Shown here: piece after piece, positions 27,046-38,259 of the stretch | Position numbering within the stretch: position 1 is the stretch's first letter | How the letters are laid out: each line of letters begins with the position of its first letter | Source: Prevotella sp. oral taxon 475 | GTDB taxonomy: Bacteria > Bacteroidota > Bacteroidia > Bacteroidales > Bacteroidaceae | Direction of reading: 5' to 3' | Length of the DNA stretch: 64,000 nt | Assembly: GCF_018127805.1 (NCBI RefSeq) | Contig: NZ_CP072334.1 | Span: 1,838,001 to 1,902,000, forward strand | Notes under the pieces: generated by a model | What the model saw: only the letters and a program-made list of their open reading frames with translations | Databases searched by the model: none | What the model was told of the DNA's origin: nothing | Program-made: the position numbers and the translations under genes

Positions 27046-27660
27046 ATGATAGAATATATCAAAGGCGAACTCGTAGAACTCACGCCCGCACAGGCCATCA
27101 TCGAAACCGGCGGCGTGGGCTACGCCTTGAGCATCTCGCTCAACACCTATACCGCCCTTCAAGGGCAGAAAACGGCAAAACTGCTCGTGCACGAAGCTCT
27201 TGTGGCCGGCGGACGGGACGACTCCTACACGCTCTATGGCTTTTCCACACAACAGGAACGACAGCTCTACCGGCTCCTCATCAGTGTCTCGGGCGTGGGG
27301 GCCAACTCGGCACGGATGATTCTCTCGGCCATGTCGACCACCGAACTCTGCAACGTCATCTCAGCCGGTAACGACCGGATGCTCAAAACCGTGAAAGGCA
27401 TCGGAGCCAAAACGGCTCAACGCATCATCGTCGACCTCAAAGACAAAATCCTCGCCAGCGGCATTGCGCAGGAATTGCCCGCCACGGCAGGAGTTGCCGA
27501 CAGCGTAGACAACAACGTCAAAGAGGAAGCCGTGGGCGCACTCACCATGCTCGGTTTCGCTCCGGCCGCATCGGCCAAAGTGGTGGTCGAGATCCTCACC
27601 GAACAACCTCAACTGCCCGTCGAACAGGTGGTGAAGATCGCACTCAAAAGAATCAAGTAA
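27046..27660 (+). CDS. ruvA: Holliday junction DNA helicase subunit RuvA
   Basis: Binds four-way junctions and loads RuvB for branch migration. The 204-residue protein has the N-terminal OB domain ([31 protein letters not shown]), the tandem helix-hairpin-helix domain ([17 protein letters not shown] and [22 protein letters not shown]) and the C-terminal RuvB-binding domain. Length is normal. The sprA gene begins 16 nt after its stop; ruvA-sprA is a common order in Bacteroidota. Confidence 0.97.
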   Translation: MIEYIKGELVELTPAQAIIETGGVGYALSISLNTYTALQGQKTAKLLVHEALVAGGRDDSYTLYGFSTQQERQLYRLLISVSGVGANSARMILSAMSTTELCNVISAGNDRMLKTVKGIGAKTAQRIIVDLKDKILASGIAQELPATAGVADSVDNNVKEEAVGALTMLGFAPAASAKVVVEILTEQPQLPVEQVVKIALKRIK

Positions 27661-27676
27661 CCAAACGTCCTACCGG

Positions 27677-30600
27677 GTGGCTCGTCTGCATCGCACAAAA
27701 AATATCACACTCCTGTGGCTCGTCGTTCTCATGGCGAGCTACACCTTTGCCATCCCCTCCCGGCAAAACAACCCAACACGTCGACCGGAAAAAACACCCG
27801 CAGACTCCCTCCAAATGGCCGACGAGGAAACAAAGGCCGACTCTGCAGCCACCAAAAACCGATGGAAAGTGCAACGCACGACGCCCATCTCCTATGCCGA
27901 CCTGAAAGGGAAAACCGCAGACCTCAAACAACCCGACAACCTGCGCTCCTCCGTCGAATACAACGACACACTCAACCGATATATCATCGGTGCCAAAATC
28001 GGGTCTACCTACCTCGCCGCCCCCATCATGATGACTCCCGAGGAATACAGAACGTGGAGCGAACGGCAGGCCCGAAACCAATACTTCCGCACGAAGAACA
28101 ACGAAATCTATCAAGCCAAGGGAAAAGAAAAATTCGACTTCACCGATATGCACTTCGACCTCGGACCGGCCGAGAAGATCTTCGGGCCCGGCGGCGTGCG
28201 CATCAAAACACAAGGTTCTGCCGAGATACGCTTTGGAGTCAACCTCAAAAACATCGATAATCCCTCCATCCCCATCCGCAACCGAAAAACCACGGCCATG
28301 GACTTCGATGAGAAAATCAATATCAACGTCAACGGTAAGGTGGGCGACAAGGTGAACATGAACCTCAACTATAACACCGATGCCACTTTCGACTTCGATG
28401 CCCAAAGCCTCAAACTCAAATACGACGGCAAGGAAGACGAAATCATCAAACTCGTCGAGGCCGGAAACGTCACCTTCCCCTCCAACTCGTCGCTGGTGAA
28501 GGGGGCCAGCTCGCTCTTCGGTCTACGCACCGACCTGCAGTTCGGTAAACTCAAAATGCAACTCGTAGCCTCGCAAAAGAAGTCGTCCTCCAAAAACGTC
28601 TCCTCGCGCGGCGGCGTGCAGCTCACACCCTTCGAAATCAACGTGGCCGACTATGAAGAAAACCGACACTTCTTTCTCTCCCATTATTTCCGCGATCGAT
28701 ACGATGCCTGGATGGCCTCCCTGCCCAATCTCATGAGTGGCATCTCCATCAACCGCGTGGAGATATGGGTGACCAACAAAACCGGAACCACCAACAATAC
28801 CCGCAACATCATCGCCCTGACCGACCTGGGCGAAGTGAGCCACCTCTCCAACCCGCTCTGGAGCACATTCGGCACCGTTCCCTCCAATGGCGGAAACTCG
28901 GAATATTCGGCCATGACGACAACCTATTCCGCCGCCCGAGACATCGACAGAACCTCCTCGGTGCTCGACGCACTCAGCGGATTTGTGGGCGGAAGCGACT
29001 ACGAAAAGCTCGAAAGTGCCCGATTGCTCTCTCCCTCGGAATACACCGTCAATACGGCCCTGGGATACGTTTCGCTAAAGAGTTCGTTGCAAACCGACCA
29101 AGTACTCGCTGTAGCCTATGAATACACCTACGGCGGCGTGACCTATCAAGTGGGCGAGTTTGCAGGCGACAACACCGATACCCGTCAGGCTCTGTTCGTG
29201 AAGTCGCTCAAAAACACCAGCAACAATCCTGCACAAGGCAACTGGAACCTCATGATGAAGAACGTCTATTACCTGGCCTCATCCGTAGAACGGGCAAAGT
29301 TCCGGCTCGACATCAAATACCTCAGCGACACTACCGGCGTCTATCTCAACTACATTCCGGAACAGCAGGTGAAAGACGAAATGCTCATCAAAATGTTAGG
29401 AGCCGACCGCCTGGACAATAACAATCGGGCACACGCCAACGGCTATTTCGACTTTGTCGAGGGCTATACCGTAGCCAACGGACGCGTCTTCATTCCCAAG
29501 GCAGAACCCTTTGGTTCCTATCTCTACAACTATCTTGTGGCCAAAGGCGTTCCGGCTACCGTAGCCCGCACCTACAGTTTTACCGAACTCTACAGCTCTA
29601 CCAAAACCATTGCCAAGCAGATTGCCGAGAAGAATAAATACCTCCTGTCCGGACAATACCGCGGCACCAGTGCCAACGTCATCTCGCTCGGAGCCTACAA
29701 CGTGCCGCAGGGCTCGGTCGTGGTTACAGCCGGAGGTGTAAGACTCACTGAGGGCGTAGACTATAGCGTAGACTATAATGCTGGTGAGGTGACCATCCTT
29801 AACCAAAGCATCATCGACGCAGGAACGGCGGTAAACGTCTCGCTGGAAAGCAATACCGATTATGGGCAACAACGCAAAACGATGTTCGGTCTGAACTGGG
29901 AATACGCTTTCTCAAAAGAATTCCAATTGAGCGGCACGTTGCAACATCTTTCCGAGCAAGCTCTCACCACTAAGGTGAACATGGGGGCCGAACCTCTGAA
30001 CAATACGCTGTGGGGATTCAACGTCAACTGGAAGAAAGAAAGTCAATGGCTCACTCATCTGCTTGATAAGATACCTTTCTTGCATGTTAGTCAGCCCTCG
30101 CAAATCAGCTTTACGGGAGAGTTCGCCCAACTGATTGCCGGACAAGGCAAAGGAACACAAGACAATGCCTCCTATCTCGACGACTTCGAGACCACGAAAA
30201 GTGCTATCGACGTCAGCACGCCTACCTCGTGGACGCTGTCGAGTGTGCCGTCAATGTTCAGCGAATATAACGACAAATCGACATTGACGAGTGGCTATAA
30301 CCGTAGTCGACTGGCATGGTACACCATCGATCCGCTGTTCACCCGTCGCAGCAGTTCGCTCACCCCAGCACACATCAAGGGCGACTTGCAACAACTCTCC
30401 AATCATTATGTGCGTGAGGTCCCTGTCCGCGAACTCTTTCCCAACCGAGACCAAAATAGTTATGGCGGTGTGTCTACGCTCTCAGTGCTCAACTTGGCTT
30501 ATTATCCCAACGAGCGCGGTCCCTATAACTTCAATCCAGATCTCGGCCTCGATGGTACGCTCAACAATCCGACAAGACATTGGGGTGGAATGATGCGCAA

Positions 30601-33600
30601 ACTCGATACCAACGATTTCGAGACAGCCAATATCGAGTATATAGAGTTCTGGCTGCTCGATCCCTTTATTTATACGAATAAGCAGAGCAATGCCAGCGAC
30701 TACGGGGGCGACTTCTATATCAACCTTGGCGAAGTGAGCGAGGATATTCTCAAAGACGGGAAGAAGTTTTATGAGAGCGGAATGCCAGTAGACGGGTCGC
30801 AAAGCTTCACCACCACGCAGTGGGGAAAGATTCCTACGCAGGCCACTACCACTTATGCGTTTGCCACATCGAAAGGCTCACGTGTGTTGCAAGATGTGGG
30901 CTATAACGGACTCAACGATGAGGAGGAGCGTAATTTCTCACCTTATCAAACCTTTCTCACAACGGTTCAGACACGGGTGAGCCCTGCCGTGTTCGATTCG
31001 ATCAAGGCCGACCCCGCCAATGATAACTATCATTATTTCCGCGGCTCGGACTACGACCGCTCTGCCGTCTCCATTCTGAACCGCTATAAGTACATTAATA
31101 ACCCGCAGGGCAATTCGCCCGATAGCGATTCGCGCAGCGAGAGCTATGATACGTCGTACAAATCTACGCCCGATGTGGAAGATATCAATCAAGATTACAC
31201 GCTCAACGAATATGAGAAATACTATCAATATCACGTCTCGCTTCGCCCGGCAGACATGGTGGTGGGCCGAAACTTTATCGTAGATAAGCGGGAGGCGGCG
31301 GCTTCTCTGCGCAATGGCACGAGCGAAAATGTCACTTGGTATCAGTTCCGCATTCCCGTAACAGAGTATGAGCGGCGATTTGGTAGTATTTCCGATTTCA
31401 CCAGTATTCGTTTCATGCGCATGTTTCTCACGGGTTTCAAACATCCCATCGTGATGCGTTTTGGCGCACTCGACTTGGTAAGAGGTGAGTGGCGCACCTA
31501 TGAACAGAACATTAGCAACACGGCCATGCAGACAGGAAAGATGGCTGTAAGTGCAGTTAGTTTTGAAGAGAATAGCGACAAGACACCGGTGAATTATATT
31601 CTCCCGCCGGGAATACGCCGCGGAGCCGACCCCACGCAGCCGCAGATGGTAGAAGACAATGAGCAGGCCTTAAGCATGGTCGTTACGAATCTGAGTCACG
31701 GCGAAGCAAAAGCGGTGTACAAGAATACTACTATCGATCTGCGTCAATACAAGCGGCTGCAAATGTTTGTACATGCAAATGCCCTGGAACCCAATGCTAC
31801 GACGCTCACCGATGGTCAGCTGTCGGTATTTATAAGGTTGGGTAGCGATTATAAGAGCAACTATTACGAATACGATATTCCGCTGACCCTGACCGCTCCC
31901 AATAAATACAGCGATCGTTCGTATGCCGACAGTCGGTCGGTGTGGCCTGAAGAGAATATGCTCGATATTGCCCTGAATGTATTTACCTCGCTGAAGAAGG
32001 AGCGAAACAAAGCCAAAGCTGCTGGACTTGCATCGTACACGGTACCGTATAGTGCTTACGACAGCGACAAACCCAAAAACAAGATCACCATTATGGGAAA
32101 TCCTACACTGGGCGAGGTGAGAACCTTGATTATCGGTGTAAGGAACAATGCAGGAACGCAAAAAAGTGGTGAGGTATGGGTGAACGAACTACGCTTGAAA
32201 GAATACGAGAATGAAGGCGGATGGGCGGCGCAGGGTAATCTGAACCTGCAGCTCTCGGATTTCGGAACTGTTAATCTGCAGGGCCAGTACATCTCCGAAG
32301 GTTTCGGTGGACTGGAAGATGGAGTCGCGCAGCGCAAAACCGATAATTTTAAAACTTATAGCGTTACGACGAGTCTTGAGTTGGGCAAATTTTTCCCCGA
32401 GAAGGCCAAGGTGTCTGCACCGCTCTACTACTCGATGACGAAAGAGGCCACGAGTCCAAAGTATAATCCGCTTGATACCGACTTGCGTTTGAAAGATGCG
32501 CTTGAAGCCGCAGCCGATAAGCAGGAACGCGATTCGATCAAGAGCATTGCCGTTACCCAAACCACGAGCACCAATTTCTCTCTGTCGAACTTCCGTGTGG
32601 GTATTCAAAACAAACGTCACCCCATGCCTTACGACCCGGCCAACTTCTCTATCTCTTACAGTCATGCTCACCGATTCTCCAGCGGCGAAACAACGGTCTA
32701 CGAAAAGGAAGATAATTGGCGCGGAACGCTGAGTTACAATTGGACGCCGGTGTATCGCCCCCTCGAACCCTTCAGAAGAATGAAAGCGAAATCGAAGTGG
32801 CTCGACATCCTTAAACGATTCGGTCTCAACTGGTTGCCGCAAAACCTGGCCTTCAATTCAGAGATCAGCCGCAATTACTATGAGTTGCAAGAACGCGATA
32901 TGGAGAGCACCGGTGGCAACAGACTCCCCGTCACGTTCAATTCGCAATTCCTTTGGAATCGCGACTTCTCCCTGCGTTGGGATCTCACCCGCAATCTACA
33001 TATGAATTTCCAGAGTGCAACGCATGCCGAGATAGAGCAACCTTACACCGCTGTTAATAAAGACCTGTACCCCGATCGCTACCAGGCCTGGAAAGACTCG
33101 GTGTGGACCAGCATCAAACGTCTCGGTACGCCGCTCGACTACAACCAGTCGTTCACACTTTCCTATCAGCCACCGCTCAACCTATTGCCCATCTTCAATT
33201 GGGTGAACACCGATGCTACCTATAACGCCACTTACCGATGGGTGCGCGGCACTGCTATGGACGATGGCACATCGTTGGGTAATACCATTGTCAGCAATCG
33301 CGACTTGAATATCAACGGCACGTTCGACCTCGTGAAACTTTACAATCACGTTCCTTTCCTCCGCAAAACCAATGAACGGTTTAACCGCGAACCTAACTTC
33401 AATGAACACGACCGAAAACGGCAAGAACAACGCAATCTACAAAAGAAGAAGATCACTCGCGACGAAAAACGGGTGCAGGAACAACAGCAAGCTCTTCCCA
33501 AGAACCGCAACAGTTATGAACAGGAAGTAACGTTGCGTCCCGACACCGTTATCGACATTCATCACAACAAACACTCGCGCCGACTCCTTGTGACGGCACG

Positions 33601-35215
33601 CACCGAAGATGGTCGACTTTATCAGTTGCGCTACCGACGGCGCGGTACCGACCAAATACGCATCATCAATCGCGTGGATAGTGCTCTGAAGTTGAAAGTA
33701 ACTGTCACGGCAAAAGAACCGCTCGAGAAATTGTCTTGGTACCAAACGGCACAAGCTGCTGCACGCGTACTGATGATGGTGCGGTCGATGAGTCTATCTT
33801 ATCGCAACCAATACTCCCTGTCGTTGCCGGGCTTTATGCCCAACGTGGGCGATGCTTTCGGACAGATACGTCGCACCTCGGCACTTGCTCCTGGTCTCGA
33901 TTTTGCCTTCGGACTAATAGACGACGACTATATTGGTCGTGCCCGCGACAGAGATTGGCTTCTGATGAACGACTCGGTGGCCACACCGGCTGCTACCTCG
34001 AAAACCGAAGATCTGCAATTGCGCATGACCTTGGAACCCCTACGTAATCTGAAGATCGATCTGCACGCGGCACGAACCCAAACCACCGCCCGTAGCATTC
34101 AATATATGTACGCCGGTACGCCCACCACCCAGAGTGGCACTTTCACGATGACCACCATCTCGTTGCGCAGCGCCTTCGAGGGTATCGGTTCGGCCAATAC
34201 CGGCTACCGCAGTGCGTCGTTCTCCCGGTTCTGCGATGCTCTTCCTGTTTTCCGCAATCGCGTCGAGGCCCAGTACACTGGTGCACTCTATCCTGCTGGA
34301 ACCGCACTGGCCGGCACACCATTCAATCCCGCCAACGGAACGGTGAGTTCTTACAGTGCCGACGTGATGATACCGGCCTTCCTCGACTCCTACACAGCTA
34401 TGGGGGGGCAGTCGCTCAGCATCTTCCCCAGTCTGGCCCGACTGTTGCCTAACTGGACACTACGCTATAGCGGACTGTCCAAGCTACCCTGGCTCCGCAA
34501 CCATTTCAAGAGCATCAATCTCAACCACGCTTATAAAAGCATCTATGCCATAGGCTCTTATTCTTCGTATAGCACCTTTGTGGAATACATGAACGGACTC
34601 GGTTTCATCACCGATGTCTCCACCGGTCGCCCTATCCCCAGCAGTCCCTACAACGTTTCTACAGTGAGCATCAACGAGGCCTTCTCGCCTCTATTGGGAG
34701 TGGATATGACATTCAATAACAACCTCACGGCCAAGGTGGAATATCGCAGTACGCGGGTGTTGAGCTTGAGTCTCACGAGTGTGCAGATCAACGAAGCCGT
34801 GAGCCGCGACTGGGTGGTGGGTTTGGCCTATCGCATCAACAACTTCCGCCTCTTTGGTCCCCACACTGCTCGCACCGTAAAGACGAAGAACCGAACCTCC
34901 GTAGCCTCTGCCACCCATACCACTTCCAAACCTAAGGCGTCTGCCAATGCCAACCACGACCTCAATATGCGGCTCGACCTGAGCTATCGCCGCCAGGCCA
35001 GCATCAGTCGCGACATCGCCACCCGCACGAGTGCTGCCAGCAGCGGTAATACAGCCTTCAAACTCAGTTTCTCGGCCGACTATACCCTCTCCCGATTGCT
35101 CACCATGAGCTTTTATTACGACCGTCAAACCAACACGCCTCTGCTCAGCAGCAACAGCTATCCCACTACCACGCAAGACTTTGGCCTCAGTCTCAAATTC
35201 TCGCTCACGCGATAA
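27677..35215 (+). CDS. sprA: Type IX secretion outer-membrane translocon SprA (Sov)
   Basis: A 2512-residue protein, the giant beta-barrel through which type IX cargo crosses the outer membrane (SprA in Flavobacterium, Sov in Porphyromonas). Evidence is its size, the signal peptide (TLLWLVVLMASYTFAIP), the family-style N-terminal part (LRSSVEYNDTLNRYIIGAKIG, YLAAPIMMTPEEYRTWSERQ, IFGPGGVRIKTQGSAEI), and dense alternating aromatic/polar strands to the end (FGLSLKFSLTR). The start is a GTG, 16 nt after ruvA. A basic, Gln-rich stretch (about residues 1910-1945) interrupts the strands. A perfect 22-bp-stem terminator closes the gene. The presence of porT and of cargo with sorting sequences supports a working system. 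Confidence 0.95.
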   Translation: MARLHRTKNITLLWLVVLMASYTFAIPSRQNNPTRRPEKTPADSLQMADEETKADSAATKNRWKVQRTTPISYADLKGKTADLKQPDNLRSSVEYNDTLNRYIIGAKIGSTYLAAPIMMTPEEYRTWSERQARNQYFRTKNNEIYQAKGKEKFDFTDMHFDLGPAEKIFGPGGVRIKTQGSAEIRFGVNLKNIDNPSIPIRNRKTTAMDFDEKININVNGKVGDKVNMNLNYNTDATFDFDAQSLKLKYDGKEDEIIKLVEAGNVTFPSNSSLVKGASSLFGLRTDLQFGKLKMQLVASQKKSSSKNVSSRGGVQLTPFEINVADYEENRHFFLSHYFRDRYDAWMASLPNLMSGISINRVEIWVTNKTGTTNNTRNIIALTDLGEVSHLSNPLWSTFGTVPSNGGNSEYSAMTTTYSAARDIDRTSSVLDALSGFVGGSDYEKLESARLLSPSEYTVNTALGYVSLKSSLQTDQVLAVAYEYTYGGVTYQVGEFAGDNTDTRQALFVKSLKNTSNNPAQGNWNLMMKNVYYLASSVERAKFRLDIKYLSDTTGVYLNYIPEQQVKDEMLIKMLGADRLDNNNRAHANGYFDFVEGYTVANGRVFIPKAEPFGSYLYNYLVAKGVPATVARTYSFTELYSSTKTIAKQIAEKNKYLLSGQYRGTSANVISLGAYNVPQGSVVVTAGGVRLTEGVDYSVDYNAGEVTILNQSIIDAGTAVNVSLESNTDYGQQRKTMFGLNWEYAFSKEFQLSGTLQHLSEQALTTKVNMGAEPLNNTLWGFNVNWKKESQWLTHLLDKIPFLHVSQPSQISFTGEFAQLIAGQGKGTQDNASYLDDFETTKSAIDVSTPTSWTLSSVPSMFSEYNDKSTLTSGYNRSRLAWYTIDPLFTRRSSSLTPAHIKGDLQQLSNHYVREVPVRELFPNRDQNSYGGVSTLSVLNLAYYPNERGPYNFNPDLGLDGTLNNPTRHWGGMMRKLDTNDFETANIEYIEFWLLDPFIYTNKQSNASDYGGDFYINLGEVSEDILKDGKKFYESGMPVDGSQSFTTTQWGKIPTQATTTYAFATSKGSRVLQDVGYNGLNDEEERNFSPYQTFLTTVQTRVSPAVFDSIKADPANDNYHYFRGSDYDRSAVSILNRYKYINNPQGNSPDSDSRSESYDTSYKSTPDVEDINQDYTLNEYEKYYQYHVSLRPADMVVGRNFIVDKREAAASLRNGTSENVTWYQFRIPVTEYERRFGSISDFTSIRFMRMFLTGFKHPIVMRFGALDLVRGEWRTYEQNISNTAMQTGKMAVSAVSFEENSDKTPVNYILPPGIRRGADPTQPQMVEDNEQALSMVVTNLSHGEAKAVYKNTTIDLRQYKRLQMFVHANALEPNATTLTDGQLSVFIRLGSDYKSNYYEYDIPLTLTAPNKYSDRSYADSRSVWPEENMLDIALNVFTSLKKERNKAKAAGLASYTVPYSAYDSDKPKNKITIMGNPTLGEVRTLIIGVRNNAGTQKSGEVWVNELRLKEYENEGGWAAQGNLNLQLSDFGTVNLQGQYISEGFGGLEDGVAQRKTDNFKTYSVTTSLELGKFFPEKAKVSAPLYYSMTKEATSPKYNPLDTDLRLKDALEAAADKQERDSIKSIAVTQTTSTNFSLSNFRVGIQNKRHPMPYDPANFSISYSHAHRFSSGETTVYEKEDNWRGTLSYNWTPVYRPLEPFRRMKAKSKWLDILKRFGLNWLPQNLAFNSEISRNYYELQERDMESTGGNRLPVTFNSQFLWNRDFSLRWDLTRNLHMNFQSATHAEIEQPYTAVNKDLYPDRYQAWKDSVWTSIKRLGTPLDYNQSFTLSYQPPLNLLPIFNWVNTDATYNATYRWVRGTAMDDGTSLGNTIVSNRDLNINGTFDLVKLYNHVPFLRKTNERFNREPNFNEHDRKRQEQRNLQKKKITRDEKRVQEQQQALPKNRNSYEQEVTLRPDTVIDIHHNKHSRRLLVTARTEDGRLYQLRYRRRGTDQIRIINRVDSALKLKVTVTAKEPLEKLSWYQTAQAAARVLMMVRSMSLSYRNQYSLSLPGFMPNVGDAFGQIRRTSALAPGLDFAFGLIDDDYIGRARDRDWLLMNDSVATPAATSKTEDLQLRMTLEPLRNLKIDLHAARTQTTARSIQYMYAGTPTTQSGTFTMTTISLRSAFEGIGSANTGYRSASFSRFCDALPVFRNRVEAQYTGALYPAGTALAGTPFNPANGTVSSYSADVMIPAFLDSYTAMGGQSLSIFPSLARLLPNWTLRYSGLSKLPWLRNHFKSINLNHAYKSIYAIGSYSSYSTFVEYMNGLGFITDVSTGRPIPSSPYNVSTVSINEAFSPLLGVDMTFNNNLTAKVEYRSTRVLSLSLTSVQINEAVSRDWVVGLAYRINNFRLFGPHTARTVKTKNRTSVASATHTTSKPKASANANHDLNMRLDLSYRRQASISRDIATRTSAASSGNTAFKLSFSADYTLSRLLTMSFYYDRQTNTPLLSSNSYPTTTQDFGLSLKFSLTR

Positions 35216-35376
35216 TAAACCGGCCCAAACGCTTGTCCATCCCGAAAGATTGTGCAAATACTTTTCTTCCCTTCCACATAATCGAATAGAAGATAAACAC
35301 GAATCCGGGTGTTGCTTTCTTATTTCGGTGGGCAGATAAGAGGGACCTGCCCTCATTAAGGCATACCTCATGCTGG

Positions 35377-35424
35377 GCAAACAAAGAAGTGGCCTCCCTG
35401 TTGGGAGGCCACTTCTTTGTTTGC
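35377..35424. terminator. Bidirectional terminator between sprA and the C10 protease gene
   Basis: A perfect 22-bp inverted repeat (arms 35377-35398 and 35403-35424, loop TGTT) lies between two convergent genes. Rich in A at the base of one arm and T at the other, it can act on both strands. Confidence 0.85.
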
Positions 35425-35437
35425 GACTTCAGCCTTT

Positions 35438-38119
35438 CTACTCAGCATCTTGTTTAAGGAACCGATGCGTAGAGGTTTTTCCGTCGGCGACGATTCGCAA
35501 GAGGTAGACGCCGGGAGCGACATCGGAGATAGACAGGAGAAGCGAATCTTGACCGGGAGCTGTGCTGCGTTTTAAGAGTTGCCCGCTGACGTTGAAGAGA
35601 TCCGCCTCGCGAAGATGCGTGCCCCGCACCTCTATCCGATGACCATCGTGAAGGACGACGGGGGAAGAAACAGCTTCCGTCTCACTGCCGGAGAGCGAGG
35701 AGATGCCGGTGGTATATCGACTGTCTTCGAAGGTGAGATAGAAGGGCGGCTGTTGTGCCGGCCAGAGGTCTTCGGTTGTGCCGGCAGTCTTACCCTGCAA
35801 CACGAGTCGATAGCGGCGATTGTTGAGCACGGCGAAAGTGCTGGTCTTCACCCATGCGGTGATGATGTTGCTCTGTTCGTTGGAAGAGAGATGGTAGTCC
35901 TTTTGGAGCGTCGTGAGCGGAATGATTTGCCCGCTTTGTTCGTCCTCCAGCGAGAGCGACAGTTCGCCATTGAAACTACGCCCCTCGGCGATGGAGAAGA
36001 GGCAGCCGAACTTGAGCAGGCTGTTTTGCTTCAGATTGATGCCTGTGCCAGGGATGCCATCTCCGGCATTATCTTGAACGTAAGGAGTTACCTGGCGGAT
36101 GGGCGATGTCTTCTCGGGCACGTCTACGGTGATATAGGCTGCCTCGAGGTTGTGGAAGTCTCTGACAGCATAGTGAGGAGCGGTAGCATCGTTCTCGGGG
36201 CTTTGTCCTTCGTCTTTGACGAGGGTGAGCTTGACGCGGTAGCGTTTGGGAGCGACGGTAGCTCCAACCTTTAGATTCAGCATGGCAGAAGTGGTGCCAA
36301 AGCTTTCGAAATCGAAAGAGCGACTGCGGGCTGAGGCCACTTCCACGTCGTTTTCATCAACGAGCGAGAGGCGCACAAAGGCATCCATTCCCACGCCGTA
36401 GAGATTTTTGATAGGCAGTGTCACTTTCACTTCGTCGCCGGGGGTGAGAAGTCTGCTCAGCTGTGGCTGACCGGCAAGTTGGAAAGCGTACGAGGCGGCA
36501 CTGGCTTCGGTCACTCGAATCTGACTCTCGGAGAGCTGAAGTTCGATGTTGGGAGCCTTTTTCATTCGCACCCAAGTGCCCCACTGTCCGCCGGCAAGAG
36601 TGGCACACATCGGGACGAGGCGGTAACGACCTGCGGCGAGGGTTTGGAGGTCGACCTTGAGCGTTTGCACCTCGTCGACAAGTCCGCCCGATGGCATCTT
36701 CCCTTCGTTATAGAGTCCGAAACGCTGCTGGGTGAACCCGCCATTGTCGTGATCGTTAGAGGGGAAAACGTGAAGAAGCGTTCCCTGCTCGTCGAAGAGA
36801 CCCACGCCGATGTCGCCCACAAAGACGTCGGAACTTTGATTGGTAAAACCGCTCATCTGCACCTCGATTTTGGAGGTTCGAGCAATAGGCCCGTCGCCGA
36901 AAGCCGGAACAAAACGTCCGCCAGCAGTGAAGGCGAGATTGGGATTCTCTTCCAACAGATCGGCATCTACGGGGTCGATGCCCGTTTTGTTGGGATGCGC
37001 GAGGATGGCCGTGAGCCGATAGCCAAAGGTGAGAGGCTTGCCGCCGAACTCATTTCCGGTTTGCGACAGATTCAGAGCTCGGAGCGAAAAGTAACCGTCG
37101 GCCGAACCGCCCCATCCGAAGTTCATGTGGAAGAGTCCGTCGCCATCAAATCCGTCGGTCACCCAGGCATGTCCCGAGCCTCGTTTGGGGTCGCCCGAGA
37201 GATAGACAGGAAATCCACTGAGCAGTTCTTTCCGCAGAATGTCGGTGAAACGGCCAATGCCCTCGTCGGCCTTCGTAACATAGGCAGCGGAATAGTCGAA
37301 ATTATTTTTCAGCGCGCGATAGGCATTGATATTCTGCGAGCCGCTCGACGAGGGTGTGTACTGCATGAAAACGGCGATGCCCACATCGCTCATCAGCTGT
37401 GCCACGGCATTTTCTTGTGCGGCAGTGGCTCGAGGATAGATGCCTTTATAAGTGGGGAGCATATTGTCCCAGTCGTAGTGCGACTGACTGAAATCGGCAC
37501 TCTTCATCGTCCCGTCGTAGGTCACCCGATAGCTATTCTGCCCCTTTCCTTGGGCCGGCCATTTGTGATAGTACATCAGTTGCGCCATAGCCGTGGCCAC
37601 ACAGCCGGTATAATCGTAGCCGGTCTTAAGATTGTAGGGAGCATCTTGGTTCCACTCACTCCGCAACATCGGAGCCACTCGTTGCCCTCCTCCTGCGGCT
37701 CGCGTAGCAGCAACGGTCTGCGCAGCGGGATGATTCTTAAGTTGGGCGAAACTTTCCCGATAGCCCTCCAAGAGAAACTGCACCCCGGGATGAGTATGGA
37801 GCGTATCAAGTCGGCCCGAGTGGCTATAGGCCAACACTTCACCCAGGGCATCATCGCCCGAGACGACAACGAATCCGCGTCCCTTAGCGTCGTTGAAAAT
37901 ATAAAACGGCTCGACGTCCGCGCTGCCCGTCACACTTCGGGTTCGGGGAGCCGTGTAGGCCTTTTTCTCGAGCGTAACGTATCTTTTGGCGATACCAAGG
38001 GCCTTGCGCGCCGAAATTTCTTTGCCCTCTGCAGGCATGATGGCTGCAAAGGCAAAAAGGAAAGCGGCAGCGGCCGATCGTAGGAAGATGTGTCGTGGGA
38101 ATGAATTACTGTTTGTCAT
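35438..38119 (-). CDS. C10 family cysteine protease (streptopain/interpain type) with type IX sorting sequence
   Basis: An 893-residue secreted cysteine protease related to streptococcal SpeB and Prevotella interpain A. A signal peptide (residues 11-30) is followed by a propeptide with FVVVSGDDALGEVLAYS. The catalytic domain has Cys173 (DYTGCVATAMAQLMYYHKWP) and His317 (KRGSGHAWVTDGF). The next 500 residues are beta-sandwich-like repeats, and the last 70 end in SDVAPGVYLLRIVADGKTSTHRFLKQ, a type IX sorting sequence. Such proteases cleave host proteins and may be virulence factors. The gene stands alone between a terminator and a 41-bp repeat array. Confidence 0.93.
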   Translation of the reverse strand: MTNSNSFPRHIFLRSAAAAFLFAFAAIMPAEGKEISARKALGIAKRYVTLEKKAYTAPRTRSVTGSADVEPFYIFNDAKGRGFVVVSGDDALGEVLAYSHSGRLDTLHTHPGVQFLLEGYRESFAQLKNHPAAQTVAATRAAGGGQRVAPMLRSEWNQDAPYNLKTGYDYTGCVATAMAQLMYYHKWPAQGKGQNSYRVTYDGTMKSADFSQSHYDWDNMLPTYKGIYPRATAAQENAVAQLMSDVGIAVFMQYTPSSSGSQNINAYRALKNNFDYSAAYVTKADEGIGRFTDILRKELLSGFPVYLSGDPKRGSGHAWVTDGFDGDGLFHMNFGWGGSADGYFSLRALNLSQTGNEFGGKPLTFGYRLTAILAHPNKTGIDPVDADLLEENPNLAFTAGGRFVPAFGDGPIARTSKIEVQMSGFTNQSSDVFVGDIGVGLFDEQGTLLHVFPSNDHDNGGFTQQRFGLYNEGKMPSGGLVDEVQTLKVDLQTLAAGRYRLVPMCATLAGGQWGTWVRMKKAPNIELQLSESQIRVTEASAASYAFQLAGQPQLSRLLTPGDEVKVTLPIKNLYGVGMDAFVRLSLVDENDVEVASARSRSFDFESFGTTSAMLNLKVGATVAPKRYRVKLTLVKDEGQSPENDATAPHYAVRDFHNLEAAYITVDVPEKTSPIRQVTPYVQDNAGDGIPGTGINLKQNSLLKFGCLFSIAEGRSFNGELSLSLEDEQSGQIIPLTTLQKDYHLSSNEQSNIITAWVKTSTFAVLNNRRYRLVLQGKTAGTTEDLWPAQQPPFYLTFEDSRYTTGISSLSGSETEAVSSPVVLHDGHRIEVRGTHLREADLFNVSGQLLKRSTAPGQDSLLLSISDVAPGVYLLRIVADGKTSTHRFLKQDAE

Positions 38120-38191
38120 ACCTTATATCATATATCGTTTTTAATTTACTATTATCGATTCTCTCTACGGCTCTTCTGTCAGAACCGACGG

Positions 38192-38199
38192 CAAAGGTA
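38192..38199 (-). promoter_or_regulatory. -7 box of the C10 protease gene
   Basis: Minus-strand TACCTTTG, about 72 nt before the start codon. The -33 element is not clear. Confidence 0.5.
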
Positions 38200-38259
38200 C
38201 GAATAAAAATCCGTCGGGCAGCCTGTCAAGAGGAGAAAGTAGAGGTATGATGGAGTTTC

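Noticed and set aside
36479..38083. 534-codon open frame on the plus strand
   Set aside because: It is antisense to the C10 protease, whose catalytic Cys and His motifs and sorting sequence fix the minus strand as coding.
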